The position numbers were made by a program, and so were the translations under genes. Below, piece by piece: positions 25,659-34,695 of a stretch of 64,000 nucleotides of DNA. Numbering within the stretch: position 1 is the first letter of the stretch; every line of letters starts with the position of its first letter. The notes beneath the pieces are model-generated. The model was not told the origin of the DNA, ran no database searches, and was given only the letters and a program-made list of their open reading frames with translations. Source of the stretch: JAVJSD01 sp040219575 (GTDB lineage: Bacteria > Planctomycetota > Planctomycetia > Pirellulales > Pirellulaceae); the NCBI GenBank assembly GCA_040219575.1, contig JAVJSD010000083.1, forward strand, positions 30,448 through 94,447, in the 5' to 3' direction.

Positions 25659-26513
25659 CTACACGATGAATTTCGGCGGTCGGGCGGTCTCTTCGTCGGT
25701 GACGACGACGTAATCGGCGTGGTCGCGGATGTGCGTGACGGGGTAGTCGTCGCCGGGGCGGCCGAACAACGCCAGCCGCAAAACGGTGTTCGCCCAGTCG
25801 AGCGCGACGCCGTTGCGGCAATACAGACGGATCCGCCGAACGGACAGCAGTTGCCGCATCCCGAGCGTGACGCCCTTGCGCGGATGCCCTTCGAGGTTGC
25901 CGCCAATCTGGGCGCGGATGGCGTTGATGGTGCGGGTGAAATCGTTGAGATACACCAGTCGCGGGTCCGACTCCCGGACGTTCGGCTCTGGTTCGTTGTA
26001 GGCGATGTGGCCGTGAATGCCGATGCCTCCGTAGGTGGTGTCGATGCCGCCCACCGCGTCGATCTTCTCCTTCAGCGTTTGCACGTTGAGGTGATCGGGA
26101 AAAACCAACTGCTTCCCTGGAATCATCAAATTGCGCCGCACGCGGCTGCTGAACGACTCTTCGAACACGTGGCGAAAACTGAGCGGATGCTCCGGCGGTA
26201 GGGCCACGCCGTTGTCGTCGCAGTGCTCATCCATCATGAAAAACCAGCACTGTTTCAGGCTGAGTTGTTCGCCGTTGATGATGTCCGCCAGCAGCGGGTA
26301 CTGCCCCACCGGCCCGACTGGCAGGATTAGCTTCGTCGGGCGGTTGTTCTGATTGTTGGCGCGAATCTCCGCCGCGATCGACTCGGCGAAGTGCGCATGC
26401 AGCGCGTCGATGTCTCGGCAGATGACGAGCCGGTCGCCCGCCTTCTTTTTCATTTGCGCAGCCGACATCGCCAACAGCTTGCGAATCTCCACTTGTCGTG
26501 ACAACAGTTTCAC
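25659..26513 (-). CDS. Glucosamine-6-phosphate deaminase-like sugar isomerase
   Basis: 284 residues. FFMMDEHCDD corresponds to the LDEY.G motif of NagB, and YGGIGIHGHIAYNEPEP to GGIG.DGHIAFNEP, including the catalytic His and Glu. LILPVGPVGQYPLLADIING matches the nucleotide-binding-like loop. The family converts glucosamine-6-phosphate to fructose-6-phosphate and ammonia, or opens 6-phosphogluconolactone. The sequence is divergent (IHGH in place of xDGH), so the substrate may differ. Cotranscribed with the PIG-L deacetylase. Confidence 0.8.
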   Translation of the reverse strand: MKLLSRQVEIRKLLAMSAAQMKKKAGDRLVICRDIDALHAHFAESIAAEIRANNQNNRPTKLILPVGPVGQYPLLADIINGEQLSLKQCWFFMMDEHCDDNGVALPPEHPLSFRHVFEESFSSRVRRNLMIPGKQLVFPDHLNVQTLKEKIDAVGGIDTTYGGIGIHGHIAYNEPEPNVRESDPRLVYLNDFTRTINAIRAQIGGNLEGHPRKGVTLGMRQLLSVRRIRLYCRNGVALDWANTVLRLALFGRPGDDYPVTHIRDHADYVVVTDEETARPPKFIV

Positions 26514-26610
26514 AGTTCTTCCGACACCCCTGCCCGGGTTCCTTGGCCCTTATGAATCGCCTCACCCACGGCCAGGCTCCATCTGGAAACGTCGATGTGG
26601 CAAATCGACT

Positions 26611-26675
26611 TGTAGCGGTACTCGTGAGAGTTCCTCATTTTCCATGCCGTCGGAAATCTCACGACTTCCGCTACG
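26611..26675. repeat. Family A double-hairpin repeat
   Basis: Left arm GGTACTC-GTGA-GAGTTCC, right arm GGAAATC-TCAC-GACTTCC, with GTAGC and GCTACG ends. It belongs to the GTGA/TCAC loop subgroup shared with 14134 and 59010. It separates the sulfatase stop from the NagB-like start. Confidence 0.85.
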
Positions 26676-26704
26676 AATTCTTGCGGACAAAGCCAAATTC
26701 CTCG

Positions 26705-28255
26705 CTAGTGCTTCACCTGCTCGAGCAACTGCTGCATGCGCTCGACGATCTCGGGATGCTGCTGCCAGAGGTTGGTTGTTTCGGACGGGTCGTCGGCGAG
26801 GTTGTAGAGTTGGCCGGCGGGTTCGCCTTTTGCCGGTTCGATGTCGCGCGGCCGGGTGAAGCCGCCGGAGCCGCGATGTGGGATCATCTTCCACGGTCCC
26901 TGCCGCAAGGCGAACACGCCCCACAGCGAGTGATGCACGGCGTGGTCGCGGACGGGTTTGTCCGTCTTCTCACCCAGAAGCGCCGGCAGAATGTTGCGGC
27001 TGTCCTCACCGGCGCCCGCTGGCAAATCGGCGCCGACGATCGCGGCGCTGGTCGCCAGCAGGTCGGTCAGTTCGACCAGCGCGTCGCTGGTGGTCCCCGC
27101 CGGCACATGGCCGGGCCAGCGGACGAGAAACGGCACCCGATGCCCCCCCTCCCAGATGTCCGCCTTCGTGCCGCGGAGATGAGCGTTGCCCTGATGGCCG
27201 CGATCCTTCACGTACTGGCCACGGGCGGTGATGCGATAGTGCTGCACGTCGTCGGCCTCGCGCGGCTCCCACCAATGATAGAGGCCGCCGTTGTCGGAGG
27301 TGAAAATGACCAGCGTGTTGTCGGCGACGCCGGTGCGATCGAGCGCGTCGAGGACCGCGCCGACGGTCGCATCGACCTCGGCCACGAAATCGCCGTACTC
27401 GCCGGCTTCGCTCCTGCCCCGGAACTCGACGTTCGGCGCCAGCGGCAGATGCGGCGCCGTGAGCGGGAAGTACAGGAAGAACGGCCGCCCGGGCCGCTCG
27501 CGGGCCTGGCGCTGGATGTAGCCCACCGCCTGGCCGGTGAGCGTGGGCATCACGCCGGTGATGGTGAAGTCGGGCGAACGGACGCCCTCGTCGACGGAGA
27601 TGAACTCCGTATGGATATCGGGCGATTCGACCGTCGGCGTCAGCACCGGCCGGTCGTTTTCCAAGTAGCAGAAGGGCGACATGTTCAAGGACGCCGAGAT
27701 GCCGTAGTACCAATCGAAGCCGACGGCGGTGGGGCCGCCCGTGAACGGCTTACTGAAGTCGACGTCGCGGCCGTTACGGGGCGGTTGTCGGCGATCGAGC
27801 GGCACGGCCGGCATCGGCTTGCCGTCCCGCTCGGTCCACTGCATGCCGAGATGCCATTTGCCGACGCAGGCGGTGTCGTAACCGTGTTTCTTCAGCAGTG
27901 CGGGGACGGTCAGTCGATCGGGCTCGATCAGCGGCGGATCGAAGCCGTCGAGCACACGATACTTCAGCCGCGTCCGCCAGCAGTAACGGCCGGTGAGCAC
28001 GCCGTAGCGCGTCGGCGTGCAGACGGCCGACGGCGTGTGTGCGTCGGTCAGCCGCATCCCCTCGTCCGCCAACCGGTCGATACTCGGCGTGGCGATCTTC
28101 GACTCGGCGTTGTAGCAACTCGTATCTCCGTATCCCAAATCATCCGCCAGGATATAGACGATATTCGGCGCCTCGGCCGCGCGCGCGTGCGAAGCGACGT
28201 GTTGCACCGCGAAGACGAACACAATCGGGACGATCAAACAACGCATCAATCGCAT
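26705..28255 (-). CDS. Exported arylsulfatase-type sulfatase
   Basis: 516 residues with a signal peptide (MRLMRCLIVPIVFVFAVQHV). NIVYILADDLGYGDTSCYN binds the metal, and SAVCTPTRYGVLTGRY carries Cys79 in C-x-P-x-R, the residue converted to formylglycine. FTSDNGGLYHW and HLRGTKADIWEGGHRVPFLV are standard. It removes sulfate esters, most likely from a sulfated sugar, outside the cytoplasm. Its ATG follows the Gfo/Idh stop at a distance of 119 bases with a family H repeat between. A 4-base overlap seen with a longer upstream frame is not needed. Confidence 0.93.
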   Translation of the reverse strand: MRLMRCLIVPIVFVFAVQHVASHARAAEAPNIVYILADDLGYGDTSCYNAESKIATPSIDRLADEGMRLTDAHTPSAVCTPTRYGVLTGRYCWRTRLKYRVLDGFDPPLIEPDRLTVPALLKKHGYDTACVGKWHLGMQWTERDGKPMPAVPLDRRQPPRNGRDVDFSKPFTGGPTAVGFDWYYGISASLNMSPFCYLENDRPVLTPTVESPDIHTEFISVDEGVRSPDFTITGVMPTLTGQAVGYIQRQARERPGRPFFLYFPLTAPHLPLAPNVEFRGRSEAGEYGDFVAEVDATVGAVLDALDRTGVADNTLVIFTSDNGGLYHWWEPREADDVQHYRITARGQYVKDRGHQGNAHLRGTKADIWEGGHRVPFLVRWPGHVPAGTTSDALVELTDLLATSAAIVGADLPAGAGEDSRNILPALLGEKTDKPVRDHAVHHSLWGVFALRQGPWKMIPHRGSGGFTRPRDIEPAKGEPAGQLYNLADDPSETTNLWQQHPEIVERMQQLLEQVKH

Positions 28256-28294
28256 GGTGACATTTCCGTTGGTTGTGTTCAGCACGCAGTGACC

Positions 28295-28320
28295 GCGACG
28301 GCGTAGCCGTCGGCTTGGGG
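28295..28320. repeat. Family H palindromic repeat
   Basis: GCGACGGC-GTA-GCCGTCGG followed by CTTGGGG. An 8-base stem with a 3-base loop. It is the reverse-oriented equivalent of the two units at 453-525. Confidence 0.6.
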
Positions 28321-28374
28321 TGTAAAATACGACATACGACAACAAGTCGCCGGGGAACGCCGTCACATCACCCC

Positions 28375-29859
28375 TCACCCCTCCGGCGGCTTTCCATCAA
28401 TCCACGGACCGGCCAGCTTCTGATACTCCGGCGGATATAACCGGCTGCCCGTGTCGCCCGCCTGCCAACCGGGCACGTGATTCGGCTTGGCCTTGGCCTT
28501 GGACATCTGCTCCCAGCGATCGGCCCAACTGCTGTCGCCGTTGCTGACGTGGCCGCCTTTGTCGATGTGAAACACCTTCCCTTCGCGGTAACTCCGCACG
28601 GCCAGGTTCACCAGCATCACCGCTGCGGCGCCCAACTCGGGGTCGTTGTTCACGGCGCTTGGCTTGCCGGCCTCGACCGCATCGAGCCAATTGCCGCAAT
28701 GCTCCGAGACGATGTCGAGCTTAGTGGTCGCTTCATGCGTCTCCGGCTTCGGCTTGCTGTCGAGGGTGACCTGCGGCCGTTCCGGGAGAAACTCGAAGCT
28801 GGAGTGCGGGCCGTTCAGGTAACAAGCCTTGTCGAACAGCAGCAGTCCATGATGGCCGCGGATGATGTGGTCGAGCTTGCGTTCCTCGCCGACCATCGTG
28901 CTGCTGACCAGGCCCTGCACGCCCTCGTGGAAGTCGGCGATGATCGAGGCCACGTCGGCCACCTCGCGGTCGTCGTATTCCAGGAAGATGCCGCCTCCGC
29001 CGACCACGCGGCCGGGATTGCGAAGTCCGGTCGCCTTCAGCATACCGGTCACCCGGTGCACAAACAGGTCGGAAAACATGCCGTAGCCGAACGCCCAGTA
29101 GCAGCGCCACTGGCCGAAGATCTCGCGGTCGAACGGTACGTCTTCATGAAAGCCCTCATCGACGCCGAGGAATCGCCGAAAGTCGACGGTCTGCGGCGTC
29201 ATTTCCTTGGTGATCACGTTGTGACGCGACATGCCGAACTTGCTATTGCGGGCCGACTCGGTCTGGAACTGCACCACCTTGCCGAGCTTGCCGGCGTCGA
29301 TCAATTCGCGGGCCATGTCCCACACGGGCGAACTGGTCGATTGCACGCCGACCTGCAGCACGCGGCCGCTCGACTTCCAGGCGTCGACCACCTCCCGCGA
29401 CTCCTCGACCGTGTGCGTCATCGGCTTTTCGCAGTAGACGTGCTTGTCGGCGGCCAGGGCGTCGATCGTCTGCCGGGCGTGCCAGTGGTCGGGCGTGGCG
29501 ATGGCGACGGCGTCGAGGTCCTTCTCCAACAGCAGGCGACGATAGTCGATGTGCGTGGTCGGCGTGACGCCGGTTTCTTTTTTGACGTAGTCGACAAAAC
29601 GCTGCCGGTGCACCGAGTAGACGTCGGCGACCGAGACGAGGTCGATGTTGCGGCCCAGCCTGCGCAGCTTAACGAGCGTCTTGGTGAGGGCGTTGAAGCC
29701 GCGATTGCCGGCGCCGATCACGCCGATCCTCAGTCGCTGGTTGGCGCCGGAGGTTTGCGCCGTGGCGCGAGTGGAGATCATACTCACGGCGGCGCCGGCG
29801 GCCGCGCTGCCGGCGCTCGTGCGAAGGAAGTCGCGTCGCGAGAAGTCGCTGGATTTCAT
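28375..29859 (-). CDS. Gfo/Idh/MocA family oxidoreductase with Tat signal
   Basis: 494 residues. SRRDFLRTSAGSAAAGAAVS is a twin-arginine signal; the Rossmann loop GVIGAGNRG and the motif CEKPMTHTVEESREVVDAWK (EKP complete, with the NAD-site Lys) follow. The C-terminal part includes EYDDREVADVASIIADFHEG. Enzymes of this kind carry their cofactor through the Tat system, act in the periplasm on sugars, and are abundant in planctomycetes. The ATG at 29859 starts the Tat signal. It stands between the aldolase and the sulfatase of a ROK-headed cluster. Confidence 0.9.
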   Translation of the reverse strand: MKSSDFSRRDFLRTSAGSAAAGAAVSMISTRATAQTSGANQRLRIGVIGAGNRGFNALTKTLVKLRRLGRNIDLVSVADVYSVHRQRFVDYVKKETGVTPTTHIDYRRLLLEKDLDAVAIATPDHWHARQTIDALAADKHVYCEKPMTHTVEESREVVDAWKSSGRVLQVGVQSTSSPVWDMARELIDAGKLGKVVQFQTESARNSKFGMSRHNVITKEMTPQTVDFRRFLGVDEGFHEDVPFDREIFGQWRCYWAFGYGMFSDLFVHRVTGMLKATGLRNPGRVVGGGGIFLEYDDREVADVASIIADFHEGVQGLVSSTMVGEERKLDHIIRGHHGLLLFDKACYLNGPHSSFEFLPERPQVTLDSKPKPETHEATTKLDIVSEHCGNWLDAVEAGKPSAVNNDPELGAAAVMLVNLAVRSYREGKVFHIDKGGHVSNGDSSWADRWEQMSKAKAKPNHVPGWQAGDTGSRLYPPEYQKLAGPWIDGKPPEG

Positions 29860-29908
29860 GATCGTCTCCCGAGTTTGGTGTTCATCGTTTGACGCGGGCA
29901 GTCCATTT

Positions 29909-29957
29909 CGTAGGGCAGGCATCCTGCCTGCCTGGCAGCCTGGAAGGCCGCCCTACG
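29909..29957. repeat. GTAGGGC palindromic repeat (family J)
   Basis: Outer arms CGTAGGGC (29909-29916) and GCCCTACG (29950-29957) enclose GCAGG-CAT-CCTGC. The right arm overlaps the aldolase stop codon (TAG at 29955-29953), so the element forms the end of that gene. Confidence 0.6.
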
Positions 29958-30618
29958 TCGTCTCGGGCGTCGCGTCCCAGGCGTTTTGAAAAATCGCCTC
30001 GCCCATGTTCGTGTACGGGTTGTTGAAACTGTCCTGGTAGACGGCCAGGCCGGCGGTGACGCAGTGAGCCCCGGCGGTCGCCGCGTCGCCAAGCTGCCGG
30101 CCGTTGCGAATCGCCGCCGCGATAATCTCGGCCCGATAGCCGAAGTTGTCGAGCATTGTCCGCACCTCGCTGATCAGCGTATCGGGAGCGTCGCCGAATT
30201 GCTCCTTCCAGCCCAGAAACGGGCTGATGTACGCCGCGCCCGCCCGGGCCGCGTGCCACGCCTGGGCGACCGAGAAAATCAGCGTCGCATTGACGCGAAT
30301 CCCCCGGGCCGTCAGTTCCCGAATCGCCTTGAAGCCATTCTCGCTGGCGCCGACCTTGATCACAAAGTTGGGCGACAGCCCGCTCAGTTCGACGCCCTGC
30401 GCGACGATCTCCCGCCAGTCTGTAATGTGCGGGTTGACCTCCACGCTGATCGGCTTTTCCGTGCCGCGGAACATTTCAGCGATTTCGCCGATCACGCGCC
30501 GCAGCGGCTTGCCCGAGGCCTGCACGTGCTTGGGATTGGTCGTCAGTCCGTCGACGTCCCACAATTCGAGCGCGCGCTCGATTTCGTCGGTCTTGGCGCT
30601 GTCGAGAAAGAGTTTCAC
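29953..30618 (-). CDS. Transaldolase/fructose-6-phosphate aldolase family protein
   Basis: 221 residues, the size of the short FSA/TalC class. VKLFLDSAKTDEIERALELW, GLTTNPKHV and NFVIKVGASENGFKAI place the Schiff-base Lys at residue 88. ATLIFSVAQAWHAARAGAAY and ISPFLGWKEQFG are the conserved C-terminal half. It performs aldol cleavage or synthesis with dihydroxyacetone or a similar donor. The GTG at 30618 is preferred over an upstream TTG because it has AGGA 8 bases upstream and gives the normal family start. It begins 38 bases after the ROK stop. Confidence 0.85.
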   Translation of the reverse strand: MKLFLDSAKTDEIERALELWDVDGLTTNPKHVQASGKPLRRVIGEIAEMFRGTEKPISVEVNPHITDWREIVAQGVELSGLSPNFVIKVGASENGFKAIRELTARGIRVNATLIFSVAQAWHAARAGAAYISPFLGWKEQFGDAPDTLISEVRTMLDNFGYRAEIIAAAIRNGRQLGDAATAGAHCVTAGLAVYQDSFNNPYTNMGEAIFQNAWDATPETT

Positions 30619-30656
30619 GGAGAGGTTCCTGTTTCTCAAATGGCGAAGTGTTTCGA

Positions 30657-31886
30657 TTACGAACCGACCTGGACGGGTTGACGCCTTTCGCGAGCTTGCC
30701 GCACCAGCACCTCTTCATCGACGGGAAACGTGCGGGCGAAGCCGAGCCACGCCGCTCCCAAGGCGCCGGCGAAGCCGCCGAGCACGCCGTCCTCCAGGTA
30801 GGCGGTCGCCAGGATCGGAGGCAAGGCGAACTGCCGGAAGGTGCGCTCCATCTGCTGCCGCACCAGCGGCGAACAGTTGGGCACCTCGCCGGTGAGCACG
30901 ATCTTCTCGGGCGCCAGCAGATTGGCCAGGTTCGCGGCCAACATCCCCAAATGCGTTCCCAGTTGCTCCATTTGCTGACGCAGTAGGTCGTCGCCCGAAT
31001 CCGCCGCGGCGACGATGTCCGCCAGCGAAAGATCGTCGCCGCGCTCGAGTAACTCGCGTCGGACGGCGGTTGAAGCGCGCGACTTCAGCAACCGGAGCGT
31101 CGATTCAACAATTCCCTTGGCCGAGACCAACTCGGTGGCGAGCCGCGGCCCCTCGGCGGTCGAAAGCACGAGGTAGCCCGCCTCTCCCGCCATCGAGTTC
31201 GTTCCCGAATAGAGCTTGCCGTCGATGACGATCCCCAGGCCGACGCCGGAGCGGACCGCCAGGCAGACGAAGTTCCTCGCGCCGCGTCCGCTGCCGCGGA
31301 GCAGCTCGCCGTAGGCGACGGCGCGGATGTTGTCTTCCACGAAGACGGGCGCGGCGAAGGCGTTTGCAAAACGGTCGCGGATCGGCACCTGGTCGAAGTC
31401 GGGCAACAGGCGGTAGTGCAGCACGCGGCCGCCGTCGCAGTCGACCTGGCCGGGCGCCGCGACGCCCACCGACAGCAAGGTGCGATCGGCCCGGTCGGCG
31501 ACGCGGCGAGCCAGCGTCACGATTTGCTTGAGCACCCCCTCGCGCGTCACGCCCGATCGAAAGGGCGCCTCCTTGCGATACAGCACCTCGCCGGCGAAAT
31601 CGCACAGTACGGCGCGGGCCCGCAAGGCCTCGAAGTCGAGTCCCAGAAAGCAGCCGTGATGCGGATTGGGGTGCAGCGGCGCCCGTCCACGCGGCGCGGC
31701 GGCCGGATCGCCTTCCACGAGCAGTCCGTCGCGAAGCAACTCCTCCACATAGGCGCCGGCCATGCTGGCGTTGATGTTCAACCGCCGGGCGAGATCAAAC
31801 CGCAGGCAGCCGCCCTCCCGAAACACCTCGTTCAGGATGCGGTTCTTCTTGACGGCCAGCTTGGTCTCGCGTGGACGCGGATGCAT
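30657..31886 (-). CDS. ROK family transcriptional regulator
   Basis: 409 residues. An N-terminal winged helix (about 10-65: NRILNEVFREGGCLRFDLAR, NINASMAGAYVEELLRDGLL) precedes a ROK kinase-like fold with CFLGLDFEALRARAVLCDFA, VGVAAPGQVDCDGGRVL, FVEDNIRAVAYGELLRGSG and GTNSMAGEAGYLVL. Such proteins (NagC, Mlc, XylR types) repress sugar genes and are released by a sugar or sugar phosphate. The GEAGY stretch replaces the GE.GH of ROKs that bind a structural zinc, so the zinc site is altered. The gene is first in the transcript that includes the aldolase, Gfo/Idh and sulfatase genes, and its promoter carries a palindrome that is a likely self-regulatory site. Confidence 0.9.
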   Translation of the reverse strand: MHPRPRETKLAVKKNRILNEVFREGGCLRFDLARRLNINASMAGAYVEELLRDGLLVEGDPAAAPRGRAPLHPNPHHGCFLGLDFEALRARAVLCDFAGEVLYRKEAPFRSGVTREGVLKQIVTLARRVADRADRTLLSVGVAAPGQVDCDGGRVLHYRLLPDFDQVPIRDRFANAFAAPVFVEDNIRAVAYGELLRGSGRGARNFVCLAVRSGVGLGIVIDGKLYSGTNSMAGEAGYLVLSTAEGPRLATELVSAKGIVESTLRLLKSRASTAVRRELLERGDDLSLADIVAAADSGDDLLRQQMEQLGTHLGMLAANLANLLAPEKIVLTGEVPNCSPLVRQQMERTFRQFALPPILATAYLEDGVLGGFAGALGAAWLGFARTFPVDEEVLVRQARERRQPVQVGS

Positions 31887-31927
31887 GACGTGTGACGACG
31901 GGTGAATCGGCGACGCCCCCAACCGCT

Positions 31928-31959
31928 GTGATTATGAAAACATAACCACGGCGTGTCAA
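31928..31959 (-). promoter_or_regulatory. ROK gene promoter with overlapping 22-base palindromic operator
   Basis: On the minus strand TTGACA (31959-31954), a 17-base spacer and CATAAT (31936-31931) make a near-consensus sigma-70 promoter about 45 bases from the ATG. The palindrome GTG-N-TTATG-N4-CATAA-N-CAC (31928-31949) covers the -10 box and the end of the spacer. Its A/T-rich symmetric centre is like the NagC/Mlc operators. The remaining 273 bases of the gap (to 32232) contain nothing recognised. Confidence 0.7.
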
Positions 31960-32232
31960 CCAATTGCGCAAGATGCCGGAACCCCAACTTGCGCCCCGCC
32001 GCCAATCACCTGCTGATTGCGAAATCAGAGCCAATCCGGCAGTTGTTATGCGCCCTGTGAAAAGGCGGAATTATCCAAGACGCGCGGCGAGTAGCGCCCG
32101 AGGTAGTCCGGAACGAGCTTGCGCTGTTCCGGCTTTTCCCCAGCGCCGCGCAAACAAGCACACGCGGCCAACTCTACCCGGCGGCAGCGAAGCAAGGAGC
32201 ATGGCCGCCCCCGGCCGTGAATCGGCGGTCCA

Positions 32233-33894
32233 TCAAAGGGAGCGTCGGGGCTTGCTTCGATCCGCAGCCAGGTTTGGCGCGACCCGCTGCTCCTCGACCG
32301 ACTCGTCGTCATGAAGGGCAGCGGCGCCCGCCGTGCTGAACACGGTCAGTCCTTGCACCCGCTTCGGGTCGGGAGGCGGAAACAGATAGCTCGCCGCCAG
32401 GCCGACGAAAAAGGTGGGCACGCAGGTGAACGCGCCGTACCACCAGGGCGAAATTTTTGCCGGCCAGTCCTCCGCCAGCGGTCGCAGCGACTCGGGCAAG
32501 GCGTCCGACAGCCACTCGGCGGGGATCGATGTCGCCGCCACGACCAAGAGTCCCATCACTCCGCCGCACAGGCCGATCACGGCCCCCTTCCCGCTGGCCC
32601 GGGGCACAAAGACGCCAAGTGCGAAGATGCCCAACAGCGGTCCAAAGAACGCTCCGGCGATCGTGACCAGAATGTCGAACACGTGCTCGCCGAGATACGG
32701 CACCAACAGCGCCGCCCCGATCGCCGACAGTCCCGCAACGCCGCAGAGCAGTTTCGTCGTGCCGACCGAGACCTCGTTCTTTCCCGGCAGCCAGTCGCAG
32801 ACGACCAGCGTGGTGATGCTGTTGGCGCTGCTGTCGATGCTGCTCATCACGGCCGCGAACAGCCCGGCCAACAGCAAACCCATCAGCCCCGGAATCTTGA
32901 GTTGCGTTTGAATGAAATGCGGCGTCAGTTGGTCCTCGCGAAGCAGATTCGGAAACGAACTTCCCGCCACGGCGTCGGCGGCGGGATGCTGCTGGTAGAA
33001 CGCGAACATCGCGCTGCCCACGAGAAAAAACACCAGGCAGACGCCCGCCACCAGGACGCCGTTGACCGCCAGCGACCACCGCGCGGCCGACACGCTCGGC
33101 ATCGACACATACCGCTGCACGGCCGATTGTCCGGTCGTCATGGCGGCGATGTACACGAAGATGCCGTAGGCGGCGGCGGTGAAGAAGTTGGCCCGATCGC
33201 TGAGATCGAAATCCATGTCGAACATGGCGAAGCGGTCGTGCGCCTGGCCGATGCGCCAGACCGCCAGCCAACCGCCGTCGATGCGGCTGACGGTGATCAA
33301 CAGCACCAGCATCATCCCGCCGAACAACACCACGGCCTGGGCCACGTCGGTCCAGACCACCGCCTGAAAACCGCCCAGCGAGGTGTAGATGGTGGTGAAC
33401 AGCCCCAGCACGATCAACGTAATCGGCAACGCCATGGGCACGTCGCTCAGTCCCAGCACGACCAGCAGGATCAGTCCCGTGGCGTACAGCATGTTGCCCA
33501 TCCAGGCCAGCATGTACAGGCAGGCCAGCGCGCTGCCGATCAGGCGCAGGCGGCGGTTGAATCGCCGCTCCAGGTATTCGTAGGCGCTGATCAATTGCAG
33601 GTTGTGATACAGCGGCACGAACAGCCAGCCGGCGATCGGCGCCGCCACCAGCGGGATGAACAGAATCGCCGTGTAGAGGTGATAGTCCTCGTAGGCCGCC
33701 TCCCGAGGCAGGCCGACGAACGACAGCGCGCTGAACGTGGTGGCGAACAGCGAGATGCCGACGGCCAACCAGTTCATCTTCCGACTGCCGACGAAATACT
33801 CGGTGTTCGTCTTCTGCCCCCGCGCGCACCACCATCCCAGTGCAATCACCAGCACCAGATAGCCGCCGCAGATCAGATAGTCGAGGACTGCCAT
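32233..33894 (-). CDS. Sodium:solute symporter (SSS family)
   Basis: 553 residues with about 13-14 membrane helices. MAVLDYLICGGYLVLVIALG, TEYFVGSRKMNWLAVGISLF, FSALSFVGLPREAAYEDYHL and YTSLGGFQAVVWTDVAQAVV are classic SSS blocks related to the sialate/iodide/multivitamin groups. It uses the sodium gradient to import a small solute. The ATG lies 9 bases after the creatininase-family stop, so the two are one operon and may act on the same compound. Confidence 0.92.
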   Translation of the reverse strand: MAVLDYLICGGYLVLVIALGWWCARGQKTNTEYFVGSRKMNWLAVGISLFATTFSALSFVGLPREAAYEDYHLYTAILFIPLVAAPIAGWLFVPLYHNLQLISAYEYLERRFNRRLRLIGSALACLYMLAWMGNMLYATGLILLVVLGLSDVPMALPITLIVLGLFTTIYTSLGGFQAVVWTDVAQAVVLFGGMMLVLLITVSRIDGGWLAVWRIGQAHDRFAMFDMDFDLSDRANFFTAAAYGIFVYIAAMTTGQSAVQRYVSMPSVSAARWSLAVNGVLVAGVCLVFFLVGSAMFAFYQQHPAADAVAGSSFPNLLREDQLTPHFIQTQLKIPGLMGLLLAGLFAAVMSSIDSSANSITTLVVCDWLPGKNEVSVGTTKLLCGVAGLSAIGAALLVPYLGEHVFDILVTIAGAFFGPLLGIFALGVFVPRASGKGAVIGLCGGVMGLLVVAATSIPAEWLSDALPESLRPLAEDWPAKISPWWYGAFTCVPTFFVGLAASYLFPPPDPKRVQGLTVFSTAGAAALHDDESVEEQRVAPNLAADRSKPRRSL

Positions 33895-33903
33895 GGTGGC
33901 TCG

Positions 33904-34695
33904 TCAGCCGTCGGATTGCGGCTTGCGCTCCCAGGTGGAGAACTCGCGCACGAAGGCGACCAGCTCCTCGACCACCGCGGCGAATAGTCGTTCGCCTTTC
34001 TCGGCCGTTCCCAACTCGGGCCGGCCCAGAGCGCCGGTCCGTGTCAGTTTCTCGAACGGCTGCGCCACATGCACGCGGTTGCGGCCGCCGCCCGCGGGAT
34101 CGTAATACTTGGAATCGACCTCGAAGCAGTCGCTCACCGCCCGCTTGAGATCGACCAGGTCGGGCCGCACGCTGAGCACCATCGACGTTTCATATTCGCA
34201 GGCGTGCGTCGTGCCGGGCGTAACCATCTCCGGCAGCCGCATCGCCTCGGCGGCCAACGCCCAGTATCCGGCGCTGGCGATCCAGAATTTGTCGGCCTCG
34301 TCGCGGTGCGCCAGGGCGAGTCGATTGAGCACCTCGCGGCAGGGCACGTCGTTGCCGCCGTGCGACAGCAACAGGTAGATTCGGCGAAAGCCCGCCGACA
34401 GCAGGCATTCGCACAGGTGATAGATCATCTCGATGTACACGTTCGAAGGCGCGCTCACGGTGCCGGGAAAGCGAATGTGATGGTGGCTCGAACCGAGCCA
34501 CTGCATCGGCAAGAGCACGACCGTCTCGGGCAGCGCCGCCTCGACCCGCTGGGCCAGTTGCTCGCCGAGCAGGCTGTCGGTGCAGAGCGGCAAGTGCTCG
34601 CCATGTTGCTCGAGGCTCCCCAAAGGCACGAGCGCCACTTTGTTGGTTTTGTCCAGGGCCTCGACTTCAGGCCGCCGCAGTTCGGCAAGTTTCAT
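33904..34695 (-). CDS. Creatininase family amidohydrolase
   Basis: 263 residues. VALVPLGSLEQHGEHLPLCT (metal-binding EQHG.HLP), then SHHHIRFPGTVS, LLSHGGNDVP and THACEYETSMVL carry the Glu, His and Asp ligands of the binuclear creatininase fold. Members hydrolyse cyclic amides or formamides, including creatinine and a step of 3-deazaflavin or coenzyme biosynthesis; substrate unknown here. It is followed at 9 bases by the sodium symporter. Confidence 0.87.
   Translation of the reverse strand: MKLAELRRPEVEALDKTNKVALVPLGSLEQHGEHLPLCTDSLLGEQLAQRVEAALPETVVLLPMQWLGSSHHHIRFPGTVSAPSNVYIEMIYHLCECLLSAGFRRIYLLLSHGGNDVPCREVLNRLALAHRDEADKFWIASAGYWALAAEAMRLPEMVTPGTTHACEYETSMVLSVRPDLVDLKRAVSDCFEVDSKYYDPAGGGRNRVHVAQPFEKLTRTGALGRPELGTAEKGERLFAAVVEELVAFVREFSTWERKPQSDG

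Noticed and set aside
13936..26604. A 17-base match GAAACGTCGATGTGGCA at about 13939 and 26586
   Set aside because: A single match of this length in 64 kb can occur by chance, and there is no extension or structure around it.
32309..33987. Two long frames overlapping the sodium symporter gene
   Set aside because: The symporter frame has 13-14 hydrophobic helices and family motifs; the others are shadows rich in Arg, Gln and His.
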